9,567 nt of DNA from Candidatus Falkowbacteria bacterium CG10_big_fil_rev_8_21_14_0_10_43_10 (GCA_002773655.1 PFAR01000021.1:1-9567); one strand, 5' to 3'; shown: positions 1-6,137, counted from the first letter of the stretch. Notes: generated by a model from the sequence alone, not told the origin. A program made the numbers and translations.

Positions 1-34
1 AGGGACGCGCTCTAGCCAACTGAGCTAATTGCCC
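1..34 (-). tRNA. 5' part of a tRNA, cut by the window edge before the anticodon
   Basis: The reverse complement reads as the first 33-34 positions of a tRNA: acceptor strand GGGCAAT, T8-A9, D stem GCTC/GAGC with a 9-nt D loop, G26, anticodon-stem strand CGTCC, then C32 and T33 at the very edge. The anticodon lies outside the window, so its identity cannot be read. C4 and U12 would suit tRNA-Ile(GAU), but Val and Arg tRNAs can begin the same way. It is the last gene of the minus-strand tRNA cluster, 20 bp downstream of the CCA end of tRNA-Phe. Confidence 0.85.
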
Positions 35-54
35 ATTTTTCGATGTACGGCGGT

Positions 55-129
55 TGGTGCCTCGGGTCAGAATTGAACTGACGACACAAGGATTTTCAGT
101 CCTTTGCTCTACCACTGAGCTACCGAGGC
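55..129 (-). tRNA. tRNA-Phe (anticodon GAA)
   Basis: The reverse complement folds into a complete cloverleaf. The acceptor GCCTCGG pairs with CCGAGGC, the D arm is GCTC-AGTGGTA-GAGC, the anticodon stem AAGGA pairs with TCCTT around the loop CTGAAAA, giving anticodon GAA. The T stem GTCAG/CTGAC closes the loop TTCAATT. A73 is followed by a genome-encoded CCA (55-57), unlike the two neighbouring complete tRNAs. Only 6 bp separate it from the 3' end of the initiator tRNA upstream, so the cluster is almost certainly one transcript processed by tRNA nucleases. Confidence 0.96.
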
Positions 130-135
130 TTTTTG

Positions 136-208
136 TTGCGGGGGTCGGACTCGAACCGACGACCTCCAGGTTATGGGCCTGGCGAGCTGCCAACTGCTCT
201 ACCCCGCT
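136..208 (-). tRNA. initiator tRNA-fMet (anticodon CAU) with atypical anticodon arm
   Basis: This is a cloverleaf with anticodon CAU (173-175). Two features mark it as the initiator rather than the elongator: position 1 (A) faces A72, so the first acceptor pair is unpaired, and the D stem GAGC/GCTC has the purine-pyrimidine pair A11:U24. Only two of the three conserved G:C pairs at the bottom of the anticodon stem are present; 29:41 is A:U while 30:40 and 31:39 are G:C. Position 33 is C (base 176) instead of the almost invariant U33. The T stem GTCGG/CCGAC closes TTCGAGT. A73 is followed by CAA, so CCA is not encoded and must be added. A Met identity as initiator is well supported; the functional effect of C33 is unknown. 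Confidence 0.93.
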
Positions 209-277
209 TCATTTTTAAACAACATTCGTTATTTTTGGAATTTGCTATTTGTTATTTCTTTTGCTTTGTAAAAGATG

Positions 278-351
278 TGGGCCCAGATGGACTCGAACCA
301 TCGACCCCCGCCTTATAAGGGCGGTGCTCTAACCAACTGAGCTATGGGCCC
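278..351 (-). tRNA. tRNA-Ile with anticodon UAU, reading AUA
   Basis: The reverse complement forms a perfect cloverleaf: acceptor GGGCCCA/TGGGCCC, D arm GCTC-AGTTGGTTA-GAGC, anticodon stem CCGCC/GGCGG with loop CTTATAA, T stem GATGG/CCATC with TTCGAGT. The anticodon at 315-317 is UAU, which reads AUA. Known isoleucine identity elements are mostly present (A73, A37, A38, C4:G69, U12:A23), while 29:41 is G:C rather than C:G. CCA is not encoded. Most bacteria read AUA with a CAU-anticodon tRNA converted by TilS lysidine synthase, so an encoded UAU anticodon is uncommon. AUA codons are common in the window's genes (the KefB-like gene uses two among its first nine codons). It is the first gene of the cluster. 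Confidence 0.95.
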
Positions 352-408
352 TTCGTCGCCCTGATTGTTAAAATTAAAAATAGCCGCTTTATGGCAACTT
401 CTTTAAAT

Positions 409-437
409 AATTTACACTATTTAAACTAAATTGTAAA
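409..437 (-). promoter_or_regulatory. candidate promoter of the tRNA cluster
   Basis: On the minus strand TTTACA (432-437) is followed after 17 bp by TAAATT (409-414), which would start transcription near 402, about 50 nt upstream of tRNA-Ile(UAU). The two boxes also form an inverted repeat, TTTACA against TGTAAA. No terminator was seen between the Fur-like gene (stop at 450) and this site, so read-through from that gene is also possible. Confidence 0.4.
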
Positions 438-449
438 GGGTAAATTCAA

Positions 450-836
450 TTATTTATCTCGGCACTGATGGCATATCCCCTGAAAACTCATATTAATCTT
501 GTCTACTCTGGCAAATGACTTCGCTATCTTCTGCGCGTGGTCAGAGAGCATATTAACCGCCCCTTGCTCCATAAAAATATCCTTAACAGCCCCGCAATTG
601 TTGCAGATAAAATGATAATGACGCCTTACTTCCGCTTCATACCTCTTTTCCTTATTAACGGAAATATGGGAAATAATTTTATTCTCTTTGGTCAGCCCCG
701 CCAGCGCTTCGTTGATTTCTTTATCGTCCAAATTTCCCATCTCGTCATTTAAATATTTTATTATATCCCCATAGCTGGCGTGCTTCCCGGAATTATCTAA
801 AAAATATAAAATTGTCTTTTTAATTTTCTCATTCAT
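450..836 (-). CDS. Fur-family metal-responsive transcriptional regulator (small, divergent)
   Basis: A 128-residue protein that matches the Fur/PerR/Zur superfamily mainly in its C-terminal half. RRHYHF (71-76) supplies the His-rich regulatory-metal segment, followed by C78-x2-C81-G and a second pair C122-x2-C125 near the C-terminus, which is the usual structural zinc site. Residues 1-65 should form the winged helix. The conserved TVYR-type recognition helix of Fur is replaced by something like EINEALAGLTKEN (40-52), so its DNA target may differ from a classical Fur box. It is somewhat shorter than the usual 135-150 residues. The metal and regulon cannot be told from sequence. It lies downstream of tig, preceded by its own candidate promoter, and upstream of the tRNA cluster on the same strand. 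No clear Shine-Dalgarno precedes the ATG. Confidence 0.85.
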   Translation of the reverse strand: MNEKIKKTILYFLDNSGKHASYGDIIKYLNDEMGNLDDKEINEALAGLTKENKIISHISVNKEKRYEAEVRRHYHFICNNCGAVKDIFMEQGAVNMLSDHAQKIAKSFARVDKINMSFQGICHQCRDK

Positions 837-845
837 TTTTCTGTC

Positions 846-865
846 ATTCCCGCGGAAGCTGGAAT
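846..865. repeat. dRS3-like palindromic repeat upstream of the Fur-like gene
   Basis: The plus strand reads ATTCCCGCGGAAGCTGGAAT, flanked by TGTC on the left and CTA on the right. This closely resembles the widespread ATTCCCGCG...GCGGGAAT palindrome known from Neisseria dRS3 and similar elements in other bacteria. It is imperfect, with one C-T mismatch in the stem. It sits 10 bp before the ATG of the Fur-like gene, inside its predicted 5' leader. Confidence 0.55.
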
Positions 866-898
866 CTAAAAAATTAAATACGTCTTATTTGTGGACAC

Positions 899-929
899 AC
901 TATAATTTCCGTTTTCGCGGAAATGGCAA
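899..929 (-). promoter_or_regulatory. candidate promoter of the Fur-like gene with dyad operator in the spacer
   Basis: On the minus strand TTGCCA (924-929) and TATAGT (899-904) are 19 bp apart. The spacer is filled by a perfect 7-bp inverted repeat, ATTTCCG/CGGAAAT (905-911 and 918-924), with a 6-bp centre. A dyad in this position would suit a repressor or a spacer-twisting activator. It could instead be a diverged copy of the palindrome at 846-865, which it matches in inverted orientation at about 15 of 20 positions. Transcription would start near 892. Confidence 0.4.
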
Positions 930-938
930 TTTTTTTAA

Positions 939-2246
939 TTACTTAACGACGTTCCATTCCTTCAACTTATCAATTACTTTCTGGTTCAACATATTATATT
1001 GCAAATAATTTCTAAAGTCCGGAGTATCGGATTTTTTTCTCGCTTCCGGCATATCTTTATAAGCTCCCAGTTGTTTTTCCACTGCTTCCTCCAGCTCTTT
1101 TTCCTCTACCTTTATGCCTTCTTTTTGCGCTATTTTGCTGATTATCAGGGAAGTTTTTATCCGCTTGACCGCCTCCGGTTTTAATTCTTTTTCCAGCTCT
1201 GCCGCGTTTTTCTTAATATGCATCAGGTAATCTTCAAACTTTCCGCCCTGCTGTTCGACATTATGCTTTAATTCATGAACCATATTGCGCGCTTCGGTCT
1301 CGACCATCGTTTCCGGCACATGGCTGAAGGTGGCGGAGTCCAATAATTTATTGAATATTAAGAGCATTGTCTTCTGCCCAATTTTTTGTTTCTGTTCAAT
1401 TTCTAAATTCTCCCTGATTTTTTTCTTTAAATCACCAGCGTCTTTCGCTCCTAAATTCTTGGCAAACTCATCGTTGAATTTAGGCACCTCACGCTCATAA
1501 ATTTCTTTAATGTCAACTTTAAATTCCACCAGCTTGCCGGATAAATTCTTTTGGTAATGATCTTTGGGGTAGGGCAATTTAAACTCCCTTGTTTCCGCTT
1601 TTTTGGCGCCAATCAGCTGTTTGTCAAAGCCGGGAATAATATAATCTCCGCCGATCAGCACGGCTGTGCTTTTGCCCTGGCCGCCCTCAATCGGAACCTT
1701 GTCTAAAAACATCTGAATGTCGATTAATATTTTATCTCCGTCCTGCGCGGACACATCGCTATGCGTCTCCGCGGTTTTTATTTTTTCTTGAGCCCGCATG
1801 TTTCGCAAGTCCTCAATTACTCCGTCAACTTTAGCTTCCTCTATTTTTACTTCCTCCTTTTTGATTCCCAGATCTTTGTATTTTTCCAGCTTAACTTCCG
1901 GCATTAAAGAAACATTTATTTTATATTCAACCGGGTTGTTCGGCGCCACTTTGGTTATCCTTATTTGCGGCTGGCCGATCGGTTTATCATCTTCGGCGAT
2001 ATTATTTTTTATGACGTCAGCCACGGTTTTATTAACCGCAATATTGGCCGCCTCCTGCAGAATCGTTATCTCGCCCACTTGGTTCTTTAATATATTAAAA
2101 GGCACGTGCCCGGGACGAAATCCCTCAATTTTCATGTCCTGGGAAATAATTTCGCAGGCTTTTTTGATATGCGGCTTCATTTCTTCCACCGATAGTTCAA
2201 CGGTAATTTCCAGTTCTTCCTGTATTTTATTTTTTTGTACATTCAT
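939..2246 (-). CDS. tig: trigger factor, ribosome-associated chaperone and peptidyl-prolyl isomerase
   Basis: A 435-residue protein of normal trigger factor length (E. coli 432). The N-terminal ribosome-binding domain carries the signature loop GFRPGHVP at 42-49, which docks at the uL23/uL29 site beside the exit tunnel. The FKBP-like PPIase domain spans about 160-250, recognisable from DGDKILIDI (168-176) onward and the segment IGGDYIIPGFDKQLIGAKK. The remainder, about 255-435, is the charged, helical C-terminal chaperone domain that shields nascent chains. The gene starts 65 bp after hppA and is probably in the same transcript, although TTGCCG-17 bp-TTAAAT in that gap could be a weak promoter. 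No Shine-Dalgarno is visible before the ATG. clpP and clpX, often adjacent to tig, are not next to it here. Confidence 0.97.
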   Translation of the reverse strand: MNVQKNKIQEELEITVELSVEEMKPHIKKACEIISQDMKIEGFRPGHVPFNILKNQVGEITILQEAANIAVNKTVADVIKNNIAEDDKPIGQPQIRITKVAPNNPVEYKINVSLMPEVKLEKYKDLGIKKEEVKIEEAKVDGVIEDLRNMRAQEKIKTAETHSDVSAQDGDKILIDIQMFLDKVPIEGGQGKSTAVLIGGDYIIPGFDKQLIGAKKAETREFKLPYPKDHYQKNLSGKLVEFKVDIKEIYEREVPKFNDEFAKNLGAKDAGDLKKKIRENLEIEQKQKIGQKTMLLIFNKLLDSATFSHVPETMVETEARNMVHELKHNVEQQGGKFEDYLMHIKKNAAELEKELKPEAVKRIKTSLIISKIAQKEGIKVEEKELEEAVEKQLGAYKDMPEARKKSDTPDFRNYLQYNMLNQKVIDKLKEWNVVK

Positions 2247-2311
2247 AAATTATTTTTTACTACAAATTTAACTGCTGGCTTACAGTACCGGCAACGGAGC
2301 TATGCACTTTA

Positions 2312-4342
2312 TTATATGAACAAAGGTGCTAATGCTAATGTAAGGGTGCCTAATAATTTAACCAGCACGTGCAGCGATGGACCGGCTGTATCCTTAAATG
2401 GATCTCCGACAGTATCACCTGTAACTGCCGCCTGATGGGCAAAAGATTTTTTTCCTCCCAAATTTCCGGCTTCAATAAACTTTTTCGCATTATCCCAAGC
2501 CCCGCCCGCATTGTTCATTGTTGTTGCCAGCAAGACTCCAACGATCGTGCCTATCATAATAAGGCCTGCTTCAGCTTCCGCTCCCAAAATCAACCCCGTT
2601 GCGATCGGAATAACTACGGCTAAAACTCCCGGCAATACCATTTGTTTTAAAGCGCCCTTGGTTGTTATGTCCACGCACCTTGCATAATCCGGTTTGCTCG
2701 TGCCCGCCATAATGCCGGGATTTTCTTTAAATTGTCTGCGAACCTCTGTAATTATATAGGAAGCCGCCTTTCCCACTGCTCTTATAGCCAAAGAACTAAA
2801 AAGGAAAACCAGCATAGCGCCGATAAAACCGCCGACAAAAACTTCCACTTTTGCCAAATCTACGACTGTTAACTTTGCCTCTTCTAAATAAGAAGAAAAA
2901 AGCAAAAATGCCGCTAAGGCCGCGCTACCCATGGCGTATCCTTTTGTCAGGGCCTTTGTCGTATTTCCTGCGGAATCCAGCTTATCCGTTATTTTTCTGG
3001 TTTCTTCCGTAGCTCCGGACATTTCGGCGATTCCTCCGGCGTTATCGGTAATGGGGCCAAAAGTATCCATGGCTAAAATGTAAGCAGCTGTTGCCAACAT
3101 TCCCATAGTCGCTACCGCCGTTCCGTAAAGCCCTCCGCCGGGGAAACCCGTTAGGTTTCCTAGTTTAAAAGAAGTTATTAAGGCAACAGAAATTGTTATC
3201 ACGGTTGCCGCGGTGCATTCCAATCCGACGGAAAAGCCTGTAATAATATTTGTCGCGTGCCCTGTCGTTGATGCCTGGGCGATTTCTTTAACCGGCCTAT
3301 ATTTTGATTCCGTATAATACTGAGCAATAAAAACAAAAGCAATGCTTGCCAATATGCCAACCAGCCCTGCATAAAAAAATAATATGTTGCCAAGCATTTC
3401 CATTGTAACAAAATAAAAGGCAATGGCAGATAAAACGCTTGTAATAAAATAACCTTTATTCATCGCTTTCATCGGATCATCCGTTTCTTTCGCCCTGACG
3501 GCCAAAATTCCAATAATACTGCAAACAAGCGCGAAGGCGCGGACCACTAAGGGAAAAAATATCCCCGCGACTCCAAAGTGCGGAAATAAAGCGACTCCCA
3601 ATATCATGGCTCCAATATTTTCAGCGGCTGTTGATTCAAAAAGGTCCGCCCCTCTTCCGGCGCAATCTCCTACGTTATCTCCGACCAAATCGGCAATAAC
3701 AGCGGGATTTCTCGGATCATCTTCTGGTATTCCGGCTTCAATTTTTCCAACAAGATCCGCTCCGACATCCGCAGCTTTTGTATAAATTCCTCCTCCGAGC
3801 TGGGCGAAAAGAGCGACTAACGAAGCTCCAAAACCGAATCCGACAATCAACGAAGGGATTTTGACTATTTCATACCCTAAAAAATCATAAATAAGATAAA
3901 GAGCACTGATTCCCAAAAGGCTCATCGCCACAATGGTTATTCCTGAAACAGCGCCTCCGCGGAAAGCGATTTTCAGCGCTTTGGCAAAGCTTGTTTGCGC
4001 CGCATCGGCGGTACGAATATTAGATCTTACGGAAATCCACATGCCTATGAACCCTGATAAGAGGGAACAGACAGCCCCGAATATAAAAGCCGCTGCAACC
4101 TGAAATCCATAAATCCAATTTCCGCTAATTCCATAAACTACCAATAAAATTAAAGCTAAAGCAACCGTAATCACACTGATAGTTTTATATTGTCTTTTTA
4201 AAAAAGCGTTCGCTCCCTCTTTAATTATCTTAAAAATTTCCTGCATTTTTTCCGTGCCTTGCGGGCATTTTTTAATCCAAGAAATCAGGTAGAAAGAAAA
4301 TCCTAACGATAAAATGGAAATTATGATAGAAATATACAGCAT
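2312..4342 (-). CDS. hppA: membrane-bound proton-translocating pyrophosphatase, K+-independent type
   Basis: A 676-residue polytopic membrane protein. It couples hydrolysis of pyrophosphate to ion export, conserving energy from the PPi made in biosynthesis. Family motifs appear in order: DVGADLVGK (192-200) binding Mg-PPi; DDPRNPAVIADLVGDNVGD (208-226); DNAGG (433-437); NNAGGAWDNAKK (610-621); GDTVGDPFKDTAGPSLH (642-658). In GNTTKALTKG (459-468), K463 and T466 occupy the two positions that separate K+-independent enzymes (Lys/Thr) from K+-dependent ones (Ala with Gly or Ala), so this should be a K+-independent H+ pump. About 15-16 membrane helices are expected. It lies 65 bp downstream of nusA and upstream of tig in a probable operon. 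No Shine-Dalgarno is visible; the upstream sequence is almost purely A/T. Confidence 0.97.
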   Translation of the reverse strand: MLYISIIISILSLGFSFYLISWIKKCPQGTEKMQEIFKIIKEGANAFLKRQYKTISVITVALALILLVVYGISGNWIYGFQVAAAFIFGAVCSLLSGFIGMWISVRSNIRTADAAQTSFAKALKIAFRGGAVSGITIVAMSLLGISALYLIYDFLGYEIVKIPSLIVGFGFGASLVALFAQLGGGIYTKAADVGADLVGKIEAGIPEDDPRNPAVIADLVGDNVGDCAGRGADLFESTAAENIGAMILGVALFPHFGVAGIFFPLVVRAFALVCSIIGILAVRAKETDDPMKAMNKGYFITSVLSAIAFYFVTMEMLGNILFFYAGLVGILASIAFVFIAQYYTESKYRPVKEIAQASTTGHATNIITGFSVGLECTAATVITISVALITSFKLGNLTGFPGGGLYGTAVATMGMLATAAYILAMDTFGPITDNAGGIAEMSGATEETRKITDKLDSAGNTTKALTKGYAMGSAALAAFLLFSSYLEEAKLTVVDLAKVEVFVGGFIGAMLVFLFSSLAIRAVGKAASYIITEVRRQFKENPGIMAGTSKPDYARCVDITTKGALKQMVLPGVLAVVIPIATGLILGAEAEAGLIMIGTIVGVLLATTMNNAGGAWDNAKKFIEAGNLGGKKSFAHQAAVTGDTVGDPFKDTAGPSLHVLVKLLGTLTLALAPLFI

Positions 4343-4353
4343 ATTATTTATTG

Positions 4354-4389
4354 GTTATTAATTATTATTAGTTGCTAGTTATTAATTAT
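4354..4389. repeat. 12-bp AT-rich direct repeat between nusA and hppA
   Basis: GTTATTAATTAT occurs at 4354-4365 and again at 4378-4389, with period 24, separated by TATTAGTTGCTA. It fills much of the 65-bp gap between the nusA stop and the hppA start. It may be a slippage-prone tandem repeat; no function can be assigned from sequence. Confidence 0.55.
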
Positions 4390-4407
4390 CAGTTTAGAAG
4401 TTGAGAT

Positions 4408-5967
4408 TTATTTTTCTTTTTTGCCTCCTTTCTTCGCCGGCTTTTTCTTCTGGCTTTTTATCGTGTCTTTTTGATCACTCGTTTTCTCTAAATTTTCCGC
4501 GGATGGCTGGCCGAATAATATTTTTTCAGTTCTATTTTTTTGCTGATTGTCAGTATCTTCTTCTTTTCCATTTTTCACTTCGTCCTCATCTTTAATATCC
4601 GGCTTCTGGTCTCCAATTTTTGACTTCGTGCTTCTTGCCTCATTTTTCTTGCTTTCTTCGTCTTCAGACTTCTCATTTTCAGGCTTCATGATTGCTTTTG
4701 CTTCTTTCACATCAATTTTCCAGCCGGTTAATCTGGCCGCCAACCGGACATTCTGCCCGCCCCTGCCAATGGCTAAAGACAGCTGATCGGCGGCAACCAT
4801 GGCGGTGGCGATTCTTTTGCCTTCATTAACTTCCACTTTCAAAACTTTGGCCGGAGACAGAGAATTGGCGATAAATTTAGTTTGATCCTCGTCATATTCA
4901 ATGATATCCACCTTTTCTCCGCTTAATTCGCCGATAATTGTCTGGATGCGCGCGCCGCGCTGGCCTACGCAGGAACCGATCGGGTCAACATTATCTTCGG
5001 CGGCGTACACCGCAATCTTAGAACGGGAACCGGCTTCACGGGAAACCGCTTTTATTTCTACCAACCCGTTGGAAATTTCTGGAATTTCCAGCATAAATAT
5101 CTTGCGCACGATTTCATCGCTGGTGCGGGATAAAATTATCTCCGGCCCCTTAGCGGTGGTATTTACTCCTTCCACGTAAACCTTAATGCGCTGTCCCGGC
5201 TCATAACGCTCTCCCGGGACCTGCCCATCGGCTGTTAATATTCCGGCGGTCCTGCCTAAATCAACCAGCACTATCCGTCCTTCGCGCCTCTGCACCACGC
5301 CGGTTAAAACTTCATGCTCTTTCTCTTTAAATTCTTTAAGCAGATTAGACCGCTCAATTTCGCGGATGCGCTGGATGATAACCTGTTTCGCGGTTTGAGC
5401 GGCCATCCGGCCGTACTCCGCCGGAACTTCAAGGTCTGTCTTAATAATATCACCTACTTTGGCGCTTTTCTTTAAGTTTTTAGCATCAGTTAATTGAATT
5501 TCCGAACGAGGATTAAAACGCCTTACCTCTTCTTCCTCATTAGGGTTATCAGAGCTTTCCGCATCTTGTTTCTCTTCTTTTTTGCCTGCTTCTTCTGCCG
5601 TCTCTTCTTTTTTGTTTTTTTGTTTTTTGTTCTTTTGCCCGCCCGCCGAATTTGCAAAGCTTGCGGAGAGTTTTTTTATTTTTTTGTTGTCATCCGCCTC
5701 TTTCTCGCTTGCTCCTTGTTCGCCAGTTGTTACTTGTTCTCCCTCCTCTTCCTCCGGCATATCTTCCACTACTATTTTTTCATCATAAACTTTGGACTTG
5801 GCGGTTTCCAAATCAAAATCAACTTTAATGTTTTGATTTTTTTGGCCGAAGTCTTTGCGGTAAGCGGCCGCCAAAGCGGATTCAATCGCCTCCACTACGG
5901 CTTCCAGCGTTATTCCTTTTTCTTCGCAGATGGCGCGAGTCGCTGCTGCGATTTCATTTTGTGCCAT
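4408..5967 (-). CDS. nusA: transcription termination/antitermination factor NusA with disordered insertion and tail
   Basis: A 519-residue NusA. The RNA polymerase-binding N-terminal domain starts at residue 1 and resumes with the conserved segment AEYGRMAAQTAKQVI (183-197). It is split by a low-complexity Glu/Lys-rich insertion at about 70-150 (5518-5760). The RNA-binding core follows: S1 at about 218-282, KH1 at about 295-358 with VGQRGARI (334-341), and KH2 at about 363-425 with IGRGGQNV (400-407). The last ~95 residues are Lys/Glu-rich and probably disordered, ending in a basic KKKPAKKGGKKEK stretch; they do not look like the AR1/AR2 repeats of E. coli NusA. B. subtilis NusA has about 370 residues, so the surplus is the insertion plus the tail. 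rimP and infB, its usual neighbours, are absent; hppA follows and a divergent antiporter gene precedes. The leader contains a terminator-like hairpin, suggesting autoregulation. Confidence 0.96.
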   Translation of the reverse strand: MAQNEIAAATRAICEEKGITLEAVVEAIESALAAAYRKDFGQKNQNIKVDFDLETAKSKVYDEKIVVEDMPEEEEGEQVTTGEQGASEKEADDNKKIKKLSASFANSAGGQKNKKQKNKKEETAEEAGKKEEKQDAESSDNPNEEEEVRRFNPRSEIQLTDAKNLKKSAKVGDIIKTDLEVPAEYGRMAAQTAKQVIIQRIREIERSNLLKEFKEKEHEVLTGVVQRREGRIVLVDLGRTAGILTADGQVPGERYEPGQRIKVYVEGVNTTAKGPEIILSRTSDEIVRKIFMLEIPEISNGLVEIKAVSREAGSRSKIAVYAAEDNVDPIGSCVGQRGARIQTIIGELSGEKVDIIEYDEDQTKFIANSLSPAKVLKVEVNEGKRIATAMVAADQLSLAIGRGGQNVRLAARLTGWKIDVKEAKAIMKPENEKSEDEESKKNEARSTKSKIGDQKPDIKDEDEVKNGKEEDTDNQQKNRTEKILFGQPSAENLEKTSDQKDTIKSQKKKPAKKGGKKEK

Positions 5968-6011
5968 ATAATTAAATGTTTAATTATTTAAAATTATAAT
6001 TTGTGAGTGTT

Positions 6012-6044
6012 AAAAAAGCTCGTTGTAAAAACAACCAGCTTTTT
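6012..6044 (-). terminator. terminator-like hairpin in the nusA leader, candidate attenuator
   Basis: On the minus strand AGCT-G-GTTGT, loop TTTT, ACAAC-G-AGCT runs directly into a T-rich tract ending at 6012, with a single G-G mismatch in the stem. Flanking A and T runs extend the stem (6013-6020 pairs with 6037-6044). It lies between the strong minus-strand promoter at 6067-6095 and the nusA ATG at 5967, so it would stop most transcripts before nusA unless bypassed. The stem is only moderately GC-rich. On the plus strand it has a shorter T run. Confidence 0.6.
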
Positions 6045-6066
6045 ATCATCACCATCAGTTGTTCAT

Positions 6067-6095
6067 ATGTTATCACGGCTACTTGAAAATGTCAA
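6067..6095 (-). promoter_or_regulatory. nusA promoter (TTGACA, 17 bp, extended -10)
   Basis: On the minus strand a perfect -35 TTGACA (6090-6095) is followed by a 17-bp spacer that ends in TGA, then TAACAT (6067-6072), giving an extended -10. Transcription would start near 6060, about 93 nt upstream of the nusA start codon and upstream of the hairpin at 6012-6044. It is back-to-back with a plus-strand promoter whose -35 begins 8 bp away. Confidence 0.65.
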
Positions 6096-6102
6096 ACATT
6101 TA

Positions 6103-6131
6103 TTGACTAATATTTCTGTTTTTGCTATTAT
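6103..6131 (+). promoter_or_regulatory. divergent promoter for a short transcript
   Basis: TTGACT (6103-6108) and TATTAT (6126-6131) are separated by exactly 17 bp, each matching the sigma-70 consensus at five of six positions. Transcription would start near 6138 and meet a strong terminator at 6247-6276 before any long open reading frame. The -35 boxes of this and the nusA promoter are 7 bp apart, so the two may compete or share a regulator. Confidence 0.6.
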
Positions 6132-6137
6132 TTCAAT

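Noticed and set aside
133..318. 61-codon plus-strand reading frame over the tRNA cluster
   Set aside because: It runs antisense through the initiator tRNA and into tRNA-Ile; its sequence (GSDSNRRPPGYGPGEL) is a familiar spurious translation of tRNA genes.
905..937. Hairpin plus T run read as a plus-strand terminator
   Set aside because: Nothing transcribed on the plus strand ends here, and the T run is separated from the stem by GGCAA; a promoter dyad on the minus strand explains the site better.
3199..3423. 74-codon minus-strand frame inside hppA
   Set aside because: It overlaps hppA in a different frame with no recognisable features, whereas hppA is intact there.
5494..5991. 165-codon plus-strand frame opposite nusA
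   Set aside because: It is a Phe-rich shadow of the Glu/Lys-rich NusA insertion and N-terminus; nusA on the other strand has clear S1 and KH domains.
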